Source of the DNA: Psilocybe azurescens
Lineage: Eukaryota; Basidiomycota; Agaricomycetes; Agaricales; Agrocybaceae
Length of the DNA stretch: 34,857 nt
Assembly: GCA_023853785.1 (NCBI GenBank)
Contig: JAJIRX010001018.1
Span: forward strand, 1 to 34,857
Direction of reading: 5' to 3'
Positions 22,178-33,853 of this stretch are shown piece after piece; position 1 is the stretch's first letter, and each line of letters starts with the position of its first letter. The position numbers and the translations under genes are program-made. The notes beneath the pieces are model-generated. The model was not told the origin of the DNA. It did no database searches and saw nothing but the letters and a program-made list of their open reading frames with translations.

Positions 22178-23177
22178 TACAGGTCTTTCTAATAAAGTCC
22201 AAATATTCATGACTGAGCATGTGCATTGTCACACTATCCTTAGATTATAGATTTCAATTTCTACACTTTGAAGATTGCTCTTTCAAGCGGCTCGAGTAAG
22301 CCAGGATTTCTCCACTCACACATTTGCTTTTTTGATTCCATCCGTTTATGGAAGATCAACTTATTCACACTCCACCTCATCCGTGAGAACATGTTTGTTG
22401 ATTCCTTCCATTTATGGAAAATCAACTTGATTCACGCACCACCTTCCTTCCTTACTACCATTCACAATGTTTATAGCCCTGTCTCTCTTCAGTCTTGAAG
22501 TACTGTCTCTTATTACCACCCTAATCTCTATTCTTGTTATAATCACCTTGAAGGAACTAGATGACTGGGCCAAGGAGGAAGCAGATGAACTCAGCAATAT
22601 TTGTAGCCTTTCTACGGAGGATGGTCCTTCCAAGGGGGCCAAGATATCATAACCTGCAAGCTATGAATCTTTGCAGATTTCTCTTCACTGTGAGCTCTCT
22701 CTTTATCTGTGTTCTACAAACTTACATATCACTGTTTAGATGTGCTTTGATGCTTGATTCAGTTTGCCTGTCCTTCTGTAAGCCTGGTGCCCCAGTCTTA
22801 CCACAGCCCCTTTCCATATTATCTTATCTTCTACATTTATGTACATGTGACTGTGATCCTCAACCCATTCCTTTGACACCAACTTCACTTTTACACATTA
22901 GACATTATTCAATCTGTGTCTACGGCATAAGTAGTGTCCTTTCTGCTTCATCTTGCACCAATTAAAGCTACACTTCCATCCAACTATAATGAGCACATTA
23001 TGTTAGTAAATACATAACACCCCACAAAAAAATGCATGATCTGCTGCATCATTGTCATTGCCACTGGAATTCATGACCCAAGCTGCACAAAAGACCGCTG
23101 GCACCACATAGCAACTGGCTGGCTGAAGTGCTACAAGTCCCCCATCTGCTTACTTGTGGATCATGGCCATGATCATG
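22178..23177. other. Stretch between LTR and element copy 2, no gene recognised
   Basis: A degenerate direct repeat of about 37 bp, built on TGATTCC(A/T)TCC(G/A)TTTATGG and AAGATCAACTT or AAAATCAACTT, occurs near 22334 and 22409. Short frames (22467-22652 and 22561-22965) lack family motifs. No tRNA or splice-supported exon chain is visible. Confidence 0.45.
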
Positions 23178-23928
23178 AACTGTCCTTGCTCTCCCACCCT
23201 CTCACATTTTCAGTTACACGTGATGCGTCGGAGATCACCAATTTACCTTATTTGGTAATTGCACGACTGAGCAGAGGGACATTGCCTATGTGTGCGCTCA
23301 AGGACGCGCTTATGTGTGTTCGCAAGCAATCTAACCTACACTAAACCTCTGGTTCATAGTGAGCCTTAATTTAAATCTCCTTATACCTTACGAATAGACC
23401 CCTAGATATACAAGTTTTGTTACTCTCTATGTTTTGAGCACTAGTAGATACAATAGTGCAGAGTGGTGTACATCTACACCTGCGCATCTTAGCCCACATC
23501 TGCTTGTTGCACAATAATAAAAGGATTCAGAGAAAAAATATACACTAACCACCTAACATAACCAGCCACGCTAACTCTGTAACCTAACTGAGAATATGCT
23601 ACTGCATTGAGAGAAATGGATACCTAAGCCCTAGCTCTAACCTCCTAAGCCCTACATAACTATCTAACAATGTATAACATAGCTAAAAGCAGTATTAGAA
23701 ATACTTATGGCAATTGGGAAATTGCCCTAAGTATTAAAAAATAAAAATAAAATAAAATAAAATGCACTCGACAGAAATTGAACCATCGAGCACACAATAA
23801 ATAACTCGCAGCAGTAACCACTTTACCTAACCAGCATTTATTGTTAGCAGTTTTAAGTAATCATGTATCCTCAAATTATACATATTTCTTTTCAAGGAAT
23901 GTGAGACGGTGGGAGAGGAACGCCAGTT
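23178..23928 (-). mobile_element. Non-autonomous TIR element, copy 2 (751 bp, inverted)
   Basis: This is the reverse complement of 15085-15836. It starts AACTGTCCTTGCTCTCCC and ends ...AACGCCAGTT. Differences noticed are one missing base (GCGCCGTCC against GCGCGTCC) and two substitutions, so the copies are about 99.6% identical. The outer flank GAGTCGAAG (23929-23937) is the exact reverse complement of the inner flank of copy 1. The inner flank is CATGATCATG, which has no partner on the outer side. Confidence 0.88.
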
Positions 23929-25124
23929 GAGTCGAAGAGATGAGCGCGACAGTGTGACGATACTCATGGTGATGCCAGTTACTCGAGTAACGCCAGCGTG
24001 ATGCTTGGTCGTATTTATTCCTCAAGCTTCACTGCCATTCTCGCAGAGTTTGTTCTTGGCGCACCGTTCTCTGACCGTGTCCATATCATTATCATTGTCT
24101 CGGTTCAATAATCCCGCAACATTCAAGTTCCTGGGTCCAATCCCATTAGTCATCTGCTTTTAGTTTTTCGGCATCGCGTTGAAGAAGCTTAGCGCTAGGT
24201 CTACCAGTATGGTTTCGAATCTGAGAAAGGGTCAACGTACAACGACTTACGTTACTGTACTTATTCCGCCAAATTTCGTGCATGCAGCCGCTTTGCTTTC
24301 CCCCTTCTTCTCAATATTCCTACCGGACCATCACCTCAGTGTTCACTTGTCGTTGAGACTGGTATGTAGGACTATTATGACTCATGACACCCTGTTTTTG
24401 CAAACCGTTCAAATTTTTTTTTGCAGTCTAGCTTCGAACCGTGTGGGGTTGTCCTTGCGAATTGATGGAATCGAATTGAGATAATAAGTGGTCTGCACCA
24501 TAGCCAATTTTTCAGCCACATGCTTCGCCTCAGTGTTCACCTGTCGTTGGTTGCAACTTGCCACATCCTGGAGCTTGCCCACAAAAACTGTACGGCCTCA
24601 ATCGTCATATGTGCGCTCTGAACAGGACATCGGCGCGGAGTGTGGAGAAGGGCTGTTACGTTTCTAGGATATCTCTCTTACAACAATGACGGCCCACATT
24701 CTCCTGGAATAGTGCTTGTATGGCTGTATGCATCTTCGGTGCCGTCTGCACTAACCGTCATCAATCGCACCTCACTGGAGACGACTTACACTTTCATCGA
24801 TGTGCATGTTGCCGATGGAAGCTGGATGAGTGTTAGATCATCCAAACAAGTTAATAGCTCACCTGCACAGTAGCTCAACGGCTGTGGACAATGACAATGA
24901 TCTTCAACAACCCCTATGGACAACGACGGCAGCGCGTGCAATCATGGACATCAGCTACATTGTCACCAACAGATCAGGCGACGTATCTCTGCAACACTGG
25001 GCCCTAACTTAACCCAAGTAACGGATAGGAAAGGAGCTGCGAGGAGCTAGGGTGAGTGATGAAATATTTGAGAAAAGTTCGCAGCTCACCCTTCGATCGG
25101 CCGTGTACAGCGGCGACTGTGGGT
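23929..25124. other. Stretch upstream of the kinase, no gene recognised
   Basis: Coding-like G+C content returns here but no frame stays open. A splice-like spacer, GTATGT at about 24361 to a T-run and GCAG at about 24426, is flanked by coding-like sequence. A phrase based on CCTCAGTGTTCAC(T/C)TGTCGTTG occurs twice (about 24332 and 24529). Frames at 24179-24484 and 24640-24873 have no recognisable motifs. It may hold further gene relics. Confidence 0.35.
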
Positions 25125-27714
25125 ATGGATGACATTCAGCCTCAACATACGGTGGACGAAGAAGCGCCAACTACCAGCCGCAGAGGCGCCGTACAAATTT
25201 GATGATCATGACGACGACGGCTGTCGACAACAGTCAGCCTCATTCACGACGAAAAATATATGGCTTGCCAACACGACTCTGGACGCACGACTCAAACGAA
25301 CACAAGAGACCCCATCAGCTGCGACTCCGCCTTTGAGGAGATCACTGAGAACATATTGCAGCAGCGACGTGCAACATGTCAGGAGTGGAAGAAGATCCTA
25401 AGCAATACGGTGAGCACATAATCCTATTGGGAAGATTCACAACTTACCTTCGGAATAACTCACAAGACAAGGACCATTCACGTTGAGCAGTGTGTTGGCT
25501 GTTGGGAGGAATGGTGAGTGCAGAGCACTTAGGGCGGCGGCCACCGCTTACCTTCATCTTCAGAGCATTCTGGAAACAGCGGACAGCGACAGCTGTTGAC
25601 AATGACGGGCGATAACCTCGGCGAAGGGAAGCAGCATATCATCGCTCTGTTGGGTGCCGACATTGAGGGAACGACGCCTGAGTGCTGTTGACAATGACGG
25701 GCGATAACCTCGGCGAAAGGGAAGCAGCGTATCATCGTTCTGTTGGGTGCTTTATGTCTCTCATGGCTTGCTTCTCGACGATTCGAAAGTCACATTCTTT
25801 GCTGGTGTTACGGGGCACGGCATATTCGACATTTCACTTAAATTTGATGACGAGCACCTTCGACCACTTCTGTACAGCGTTGGTCGATCATGTCTACAAT
25901 CCCGGTAAATTCAAAGACAATCAATATATATCGATTACGTTCAACCCGCAATGGCAAGAATGCGAATACACCCTGAGTCTCCAGACGTTGCCTGGTCCCC
26001 CACTTCCCTATAACAAATTCAAGGCAATTTATGCTGGCAATCCTTTTGAAACCACCACTTACATTTTCGCGACTTCTGAACCAATCATGGTCAACAAAAG
26101 GCTTATGCAGCGTAGTCAAAGACCAATATTGCCGTGCGACGCGATTTGACGAGCCGGAGATTCTTAAAAATATCCATGAAGAGCGGGAGATACCTGGTGT
26201 TGTGGAACTCTTACTCGATGAGGAATGGGAAACTCCAATCAGTCCAATGGTTTCCAATCGCGAGGAAACTCCAATGCCTTCCAATCGCAGAGTCAAGCGT
26301 CGTCTGGGGCTCTCGCAACACGGATCTAGTTTTATGAGGATAAAGACAGTCGAAGCTATGCTGGAAGCTGCATACGACATCCTGGAAGGTCAGTGTCTCA
26401 ATCATCTACATAGCGAGTTCCACGTACTTACATTTTATAGTGACGAGATACCTTAGGTTTAAACGCAATGTTCTTCATCGTGATCTTAGTGTTGGCAATA
26501 TTGTTGTTAACGCTACCTCTGATGCGTCAGATACTCCGCTTGGCACGGGAGGGACTGAAGGCAGCCAGGATGGACATACTAGAGAGTTAGAAATTTGTTT
26601 CATAAAACATCTTCTGGGTGAAAGGTACGCGACAGTAGAAATGTTCTAGACATTAACTGATTCTGAGCCAACAACAGTTCTAACCCTCAAGAAACTTCTA
26701 CTGTTCTTATCGATTTTAATCGTGCCGAGCGCCTAGACATCAAGACTGACGCTATTCACACTCGGATTGGGCAAACGGTTCGCCGTTACTCAAAGCGAAA
26801 TACATGATATTTTTCTAACATATATTTGACAGGGAACACCGCTTTTCATTGCCAGAGCTGTCCATAAAGGAGCACCATTTGCAGACCTTTCACAAGAGTT
26901 CGTAACCCTGGCTGGAGTACCAGAGCCATCCCCGACTTATCAACAATGTTACCCAGAGCGCATCCGACTTTTCGACAAAACTGAAGAGGAATATTTGCAT
27001 GGAAAGATGCCAGTTTGACTCCAGCGAATGGAGACACGAGCTGTACCACGATGCGGAATCGATTTTCGGGATCATTTCTATTGGTTTATCTTGGCCAACC
27101 CTGAACCTGGGAACATCGACCAAAAATCAAAGCTGGTCGCTGGTCAGATTTTGTTGACACTTGGGACTGCGTGTCGGCGCAACGCCCTAATGCGCCAAAT
27201 TGGTCTGAGAGAGGTTCCTCTTCACTCGAGGTTTTCTCCTGCTCTCATGCTGCTTAGAACTCTGGCTCAAGCTGTATATCCTGGCCCGTACTACATGGCA
27301 GAAGATAACCCAAGGAGCCGACCTGATTTTGTTCATGAAGTATTTCAGCGGGCTATTCTCAACTTCATTATTAGACACAAAGACGAGGATTTCATCAACC
27401 TAGAAATAGATTCGGAGTTTTGCCGACTTGCAGGCAACATACCCAGGGCCCTCTCTAACTCCAAGCAAAGTTTACTTTCCGCCGTCCAGCTCTACAACCG
27501 GTTCCAAAAGACCATCTCCTGTTCCTGAGCACGAACAAGATGATCATGAAACCACCTCTGCCACAGGCGTACGTATTTCTGCTTAATGACCAATGTTAAA
27601 TAATTACACATATATACATTTGCTCAACAGTCCAAGAAGCCCCGTTGTGAACCTCGTGGAAATCCGTATCCCTCTCTCCAGCGGCCTCAAGGCCCTCTGC
27701 CAGAATCTACCTAG
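25125..27714 (+). CDS. FunK1-type fungal protein kinase
   Basis: ATG at 25125 opens a likely first exon (MDDIQPQHTVDEEAP ... CQEWKKILSNT) ending at a GTGAGC donor at 25410. The kinase part follows: HEEREIPGVVELL, an intron at 26389-26440, then the catalytic loop VLHRDLSVGNIV (HRD at 26476-26484). Introns at 26625-26677 and 26778-26832 flank VLIDFNRAER, where DFN stands for DFG. Then come GTPLFIARAV, WRHELYHDAESIF, YWFILANPEP and a tail ending PYPSLQRPQGPLPEST before TAG 27712. This HRD-x-S-x-(G/N)-N plus W.HEL.HD.ES layout is the FunK1 family expanded in mushrooms; substrates are unknown. Frames change near 25198, 26115, 27017 and 27075 and in the tail, so the exact product is uncertain. The 5' exons between 25410 and 25680 are unclear. 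Confidence 0.78.
25592..25750 (+). repeat. 92-bp tandem duplication near the kinase 5' exon
   Basis: GCTGTTGACAATGACGGGCG begins at 25592 and again at 25684. The copies continue in parallel through CGATAACCTCGGCGAA, GGGAAGCAGC and TCTGTTGGGTGC, with a one-base difference in the A-run and two substitutions. The second copy leads into the kinase exon encoding MTGDNLGEREAAYHRSVGC. The first copy is out of frame with it. Confidence 0.88.
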
Positions 27715-27843
27715 AGGAAAAACTTGAAGTCAATCAGTAGTACCTGGCCAGGATTCTCATTCAATTTTTACGTACCCCTTCCTATGTACTTCATCTCATA
27801 CATGAATCAATCCATCAGTTTATATGTCGTTTGGTGTAGACTC

Positions 27844-29119
27844 TCAGCTGACTCCTGGTGTTGTAAAATCTCCCGGTAGCGTCGAACTCGGGAGTTGGGA
27901 ATCCCCAGCAATAGGTTCTAGTCTCGTACGATGCAGCTTGAACAGTACTTTGTCAGAAGATTGAAGGGATAACATCGGCATCACCGATGTCGACTTAATT
28001 GAGTTGACTATTTGAATGGTGTGAGCGTTCAGATGGATCCATCCATCTGAATTTGAATTTCGAATTTCGACATGACCGTGCGCATGAAGGTCGTTGAAAG
28101 GACTCCGTCTGAGAGCTTTAATTATAATCTGTACATTTTCACTGATAGCAAGGACTGTTCGGCGTTTACATTGCAATTTGACAAACACTTTTTCTCTAGG
28201 TAACCAGAATCTTCATGTCGCTGTGCGGAAGACTAAGCCACTGGTCTTGGCCTCCTGGGATCCGTCACGCTCTGGCTGGAAATCACCATACCACATACAT
28301 TAGAAGCAAAGACCATCTAATAAGAACGTCAAGAATGAGGCTCGGAAAAAGTTTCTTTCGCTTACGTCTTTCTTGAAAATATCTATGAGCGGCTGCACCT
28401 GGCGCCAGGCCCAACCATAATCGTTTAAAAGTCGCTCCTGCCTAGCTGGGTCGGCCACTAGAAATCTAACAGCACGAAGTTTAGTTTCCGTGGGTTTGCT
28501 GTCAAAGTCTTCCTTCGATAGTGGGAACATTTTTTCTAGCAATTTGCGCTGCCTTTCTTCCCTCAGCTACGGAGTTTTTCCTGGCCTCTCCTAAAGGAAC
28601 GAGTTGTTGCAGATAGGAATGACGGAGCTGCTCGAAGCGGTCATGCCATCTAATCTGAAGACGTGCTCGTTCAGTCTCGTAGAGGTCCTGCATAGGTGTT
28701 ACGAGTTAACCAGACCAAAATCACGAAGAATAAGTATGGGGTAAGTTACCACAATAGCCATTCTTTCCTCTTCATATATCTCCTGTTGTTGAGAGGTATG
28801 ATCTCTGGTCGAATATTGCTCCTGAATTCCGCGTACTCTTCCATGTTCATATCATATAATTTCTCGAGATCTTCATAATGAGATATCTTCAAAGACTCGA
28901 TTTGTTTATTGAACGACGCTTCGTCGTCCTTTCGGTCTACTTCGGCTTCCATAGCTTCGAAACTGGAAAGGGTAGGTATAGCAGCAGAAAGATGGCTTAT
29001 AAACAGCAGAGAAACTCACTCTAGTACATCTCTTTTTGATGCTCCAAGAAGAACTCGAATCGTAGCTGTCTTTCAAGCGTGTCGGGAAGATTCTGGTCCG
29101 TGATTTGCTCTGGATCCAT
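27844..29119 (-). CDS. Coiled-coil protein of unknown function
   Basis: ATG at 29119 (MDPEQITDQNLPDTLERQL) leads into a charged helical protein. A spacer of about 56 nt with a GTGAGT donor follows near 29020, then EAEVDRKDDEASF, KISHYEDLEKLYDMN, an intron near 28748-28689, then DLYETERARLQIRWHDRF and RQLVADPARQERLL-type helices. A further intron follows FKKD near 28365. The C-terminal part reads FVKLQCKRRTVLAISEN and ends PGDFTTPGVS at 27844. Heptad-like E/K/R/L spacing suggests an extended coiled coil. It is convergent with the kinase, with 129 bp between stops. Three or four one-base frame changes and an in-frame TGA near 28220 make the exact product unsure. No named family was recognised. 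Confidence 0.55.
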
Positions 29120-29836
29120 GAATCGCTAGAAATCCACTTTGTCCTGTGTATTCAGGCCTAGGAGGTCTGATGGTCTGTGTTTCGGTGTTCATTGAGTTTA
29201 CAAAGCGTGTATTGAAGATCGTCTAAAAGTGTTTTGTATGCAGAAGGTGGCGGTCATTATTCAAGCGTGACCAGTCGCGTCGGACAAAGAATTGACGGTC
29301 ATGGCACACGCTCAGGCTTGACTGCACAGCATTCAATGCTTGTCAGCGTTGAACTCCAGTTGGAGTTCGAGCCCATAGTTCAAAACGCAATCGTTAGCTA
29401 TATTACTGTGTGGTTCTTAATCTTCACAATATGATCCTTTCTTTCTCTAGCCACATTATTTTGAGTTTTCGAGCTACAGTTTCGACAAAACACAATTAAA
29501 TTCATGAAAATGAGAGGGTTATTGACGTGCTATGATCTTTGTCCGTGATTCTAAATTTCTGTCAAGATTTACCTACAGTGGCGACGGGAAATGTTGCCTT
29601 ACAGACCACTGGTAACAATCTTGCACCAAGTTTGTGATGAAATCTGGAGAGATTGAATTCTGTAAGGTAAACAGTGTAGTGAAATGGATCCTAATTCGAC
29701 ATATTTTGATGAATTGGCACGTCCTTCCCTCAAGTTGGACGTTAAATTCAGTACAGAGTCATCCGCGATGCACTTTCAAAGAACAAATATGAGGATGTCA
29801 GAGGTAAATATTGAATAAAAACAATACACGAGCACT
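29120..29836. other. Intergenic stretch, no gene recognised
   Basis: About 0.7 kb between the coiled-coil start and the WD40 tail. It should include the promoter of the coiled-coil gene; no clear TATA box or repeated motif stands out. The frame at 29234-29434 has no motif. Confidence 0.45.
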
Positions 29837-30180
29837 TTATCTTGAAGACTCAAGCCTCGTAGCACGGGCTTGAAAATCAAGCAACTCCGGCGTATAACAT
29901 TTCCACCAATTAGGTCCTATCATAGATTGTTCAATATCGACAGAACTGTAATTGCCAGAAACAACACTGCAATTCGATCGTTGGAGGACATTTGCTTCTG
30001 GTAGAACCCACATAAGGCGGTCGTTCGTGGACGAGGAACGGATCCAGTTCCCTTCCGAAACATACCAGAGAGGGTCGTCTATGCCCCCAAATAAGCACGG
30101 ATCCATCCCATGAGCCAGATGGAATTGATGTCCCATCGTCAGATAGGGCGACTGAAATGACACAGTCGTTGTGGCGTGTT
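29837..30180 (-). pseudogene. C-terminal tail of a WD40-repeat (NWD-like) gene
   Basis: The minus strand reads HNDCVISVALSDDGT, then PSGSWDGSVLIW, one complete WD40 blade with its GH-like start and WD-type end. After a frame change it reads DDPLWYVSEGNWI, RLMWVLPEA and IGPNWWKCYTPE, which resembles the conserved end of basidiomycete NACHT-WD40 proteins. The upstream blades and any NACHT domain are missing because the sequence switches to kinase-derived DNA at about 30181. The stop is at 29837-29839. It is a truncated remnant. Confidence 0.72.
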
Positions 30181-30390
30181 TCATAAAAACATCCTCTGGG
30201 TGAAAGGTACAGCGACAGTAGAAATGTTCTAAACGTTGACTGATCCCTCGCCAACAACAGTTCTAACCCTTGAAAAAACCTCTACTGTTCTTGTCGATTT
30301 CAATCCGTCGAGACTGATACACATACGATGCAGCTTGAACAGGACGTTGTCAGAAGATTGAAAGGGTGACATCGGCATCACCAAAGTTGC
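30181..30390 (+). pseudogene. Partial second copy of the kinase/coiled-coil locus
   Basis: Positions 30182-30312 resemble 26600-26733 of the kinase gene (CATAAAACATCTTCTGGGTG-like start, the intron, then ACTGTTCTTNTCGATTT). Positions 30325-30388 resemble 27932-27995 (TACGATGCAGCTTGAACAG to CATCGGCATCACC) from the coiled-coil 3' end. Order and orientation match the source, but about 1.2 kb between the two pieces is missing. This indicates a duplicated segment with an internal deletion. By eye the identity is roughly 85-90%. Confidence 0.82.
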
Positions 30391-30940
30391 AATCTCTCAG
30401 GCAGAGGCAGCCGTCACAGCAGCACAGATAACTGGGGCGAAGGACCAGACGCACTTGACGCGAGGCGAAAGGATGAATTGGATAAGCTATCCAGAGCTAG
30501 AGTAGCCTGTACTGCTGTACAAGTGGTTTCGACTCCGTCATCAATGATTCAGGTAGGCAGATTGCTTGTGCGATGGGCCGTCATAGTAGATTAGCTGCAG
30601 AGTGTCCTCAAGAGATCCGACTCGAAGGGTGTCCACTGTGGCGTTGCAAGCCCTCAGATACCTAAACAATGGTGAGACATTTCCCAACAACATCGAGGCG
30701 GACAACGGCGAAGGCTCTCTCATGGGCACAGTACAACATCAGCGGAAGAGATTCCCGACTCTGCAACAGACAAGACCGAAAAAGGATATTTAATTCACAA
30801 GTCTTAGGATGATGGGCCAAATAGAGTAGCATAAGGAACTGCTTCCAAGTTGGGTCTCACGAGGGGCGACTATGACTATATTACCCTCCACACCCCTCAT
30901 TGTCCCAGTCTTCTACCATTAGGTCCCTAGGGAATGGCAT
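30391..30940. other. Intergenic stretch before the RhoGEF
   Basis: No gene was recognised. A short plus-strand frame (30602-30793) and its antisense shadow have no motif. The part at about 30395-30510 is alanine- and glutamine-rich when translated and may be another relic, but nothing identifies it. Confidence 0.4.
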
Positions 30941-32302
30941 CTGGTGAGCATCCCTATTTCTTCCGCTTGGACCTTGTGCTTATTACAGGTGTTTATTATT
31001 CCAGCAGGAAGCGTCTCCTTCCCAGGGAAAACCGGCGTCGCCGCTGAAGGCACCCCATCTACCGTTTTGGAGGATCTCGCTGCCGACAGCGCCGTCCTTG
31101 CTGCACCAGCGTTTCTGTGGTCAGCGTTACTTCGTTCGACGCGTTCCCGGAAGCGGGGATGGTTCGAGTCCGCAGAGTGCCCGACCTCAGATCAAGGCGC
31201 ATGGAAAGGTAGCGCAGAACCGACCTATTTCATCCGCTGTCTCCTAGAAATCGGAATCGAAGAGCGCGACTCAAGCGTGAAACCGACCAATGATAGGCAG
31301 GCAGCTAAGAGAAGGAAGGTCGTGGACGAATTCTACGAGACGGAGAAAGCGTACGTCGATGGTTTAGAGTTAATATATTCGGTCAGTCTGCATGCATGAA
31401 CTTTTTTGTTTGCTTTTGGGCAGCACTGACTTGAATGATTATGTGTGCAGCATTTTCTGACACCAATCATCTCTTCTTTGGATACCCCGAGCCCTTGCTC
31501 CGATCGCTAGCGTTGACTTCAATTTTCTCCAACTTCATTGACATATGGAACCTTCATCGATCTTTTCTTTCCGCCCTTACTTCTCTCTTGGAATCAAAAC
31601 CGCTTTCGTCGTCCGCGAGGGTCAGATGTACCACCACCCAACCTCTCATCTCTCTTACTGGCCCATTTTCCCCATCTCTCTCTGTACACCCCGTTTGTAA
31701 CAGCCTTGGCGTCGATCTCGTCTCTTAACGAACTTATCACGCCGCCTTCTACGATCCGTGCGAGTCCGCAATATAACCAGCTTCGCCACTTATCTTGCTA
31801 CCTAGGAAGCCGACCCGGGCTGCGGCAAACTAAAACTGCGAGATTGGCTACTGATAATCGTGCAGCTGCCCGCGATATCTCCTCCTTCTCAAAGACCTTA
31901 TAAATTCGACGAGCAAAGAGGGCCCCGAACACGCACAGCTAATCGCTGTTCATACTTGTCTCTAAAAGTCAGTTTCCAGTGTAATACTATGCATCATTTG
32001 AAATTTAAATCAATTCTGCAGTTACTTTGTCACTCAATGGCATTGCACACCCGTGCACAAACCATGACGTTACTCGCTCTGCAGAAAGCGACGCCGAATC
32101 TGCCGTTCCAGCTGATCTCGCCGGGCGTACGCTCCTCAAGCGTGGTGCGTTGCTCCAAGTCGAACGGAGCGATGATCCAGTCGACCGCGAATTTTTGCTG
32201 TTCTCGGACTGTATGGTGTGGCTTGCGCCTGCGGAGACCTCGATGCCCTCTTGGGACTGGAGCTGGAGTGGTAGTGGAAGCGGATGCGGGAGTGGAAGTG
32301 GA

Positions 32303-32343
32303 TCTGGCTCTGGCTAGGGTTGCCAGCCAGAGCCAGAGCCAGA
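32303..32343. repeat. Perfect 13-bp hairpin inside the RhoGEF
   Basis: TCTGGCTCTGGCT (32303-32315) is the reverse complement of AGCCAGAGCCAGA, which occurs twice in overlap (32325-32337 and 32331-32343). The loop is about 9 bp. It lies in a Gly/Ser-coding simple repeat in the PH region, where the reading frame is lost. Confidence 0.8.
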
Positions 32344-33853
32344 AGCAACGCATAATACCCCGTGTCCAACCCTAAGCTGACACCTCCAGCAGTCATGGAA
32401 CGCCTGCGAATGACGCGAAGTAGGAGTAAAAGCGAGGCCAAGCTGGAGACACTCGCGAATCGAGACGCGCTGATGCCCGTCCGCATGCGCATTTCAAATC
32501 TGCGTTGCCTTCCACACCCAGTACACCGCGCACTCCCAGCGGAACGCCGATGCTAATGTCGATGGTGGTCCAATCGCATTCGCATTCCCACATGCATAAA
32601 CACGCGTCCCCGGCCCCGCCGCCTCCTCCGAACATGGGCAAGCGCCACCCGTCCACGGACGACAAGTGGGTGTATAAAGGCCGCGTCGAGCTGGTGGACG
32701 TGCAGATTGTAGTTGGCTCCGCGTTGGAGGATGAAAGAAGTTCGAGGTGTTGAGTCCTGAAGGCAGTTTTGTGCTTTATGCGGGTGGATTGTTCTTCTTT
32801 TCTCTCCGTTCCCTCTTCTTTTCTGGCGTCCGCGCTGACTGTGCATGATCTATAATACAGTGTCAGCACACGAGCGAGACGCATGGACTCCGAGATCCGC
32901 AGCGCGAAAGCGCAGCTCCTCTCGCTGAACATCACAAACCCGAACTCGACACTGACGTCGTCGGCGTCTACGAACCACGTGCGGAGGGTGCTGCAGGTGC
33001 TGCCGTACCCGCCGTCGGACAGCGGCTCGCGACTGTGCGCGCGAGCAGCAGTGTGGATGTGTTTGGGTCTGCGTCGGTGAATTTGAACTCGGGCTCGGGC
33101 TCGAATGTGAATTTGAGCGGTGGGAAGATGAAGTTGCATAAAAGGATAAAGACAAGGAAAGGGAGAAGGAGAAGAAGGAGAAGGAGAAAGACAAGCAGAG
33201 GAAGGGGATATCTGCAGAGCGCAGAAGGAAGGTGGAGCATTGGGTCCTGGCGATATGGATACCGGACGGCAAGACGGCGTCGTGCATGCGCTGCGGGCGG
33301 ATGTTCAGGTGGCGGAGAAAGCACATTATCTGCTCTGCGGTGTGTGTATACCGGCTGTTCTGGGCAGGTGTGTTTCCTTTCCTTTCTTTTTTTTTGCTGG
33401 CCAGCTCGTTTGGGATTTTGTTTTATTGAATTTTATTTGATGTATAGACTTTCTTTATTGCGGATGCGGAATTCTAAATCAGTCGGCGAGTAACCCTGCT
33501 GCGGGGCGTGCATCGTGCTACGAGAGTGTATTCCCGCTCTCATCGATCCTCCACCGTCGTGTCATCGAACCCCACCACAGGCTCCCCCAAGCAGCAGTCA
33601 AGGTCCAGCCACCAGCAACAACGACGGTGGCTCCACAGCAGCACAGCGGCGCCGAGATGGGAGGAGACAGACACAATCACCTGCTCTGTGGCTGCTGTCG
33701 TGGCTCGATGCTGCGCTTCCGGTGCAGCGCTAGCCACACCCTGAGGCGTTGATGGACATTGATTTGAATGAATCAGTAGGAGTTTGGACATCATTTGAGG
33801 AGGATGAGGGGAGGACGTTCTAGTGTAGTGTTGGTTCTGGTGAGAATGTGCAT

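Noticed and set aside
32393..33139. 248-residue minus-strand frame, the longest single frame in the window
   Set aside because: It is antisense to the RhoGEF PH and linker coding region. GC-rich sequence keeps the opposite strand open, and the peptide is low-complexity.
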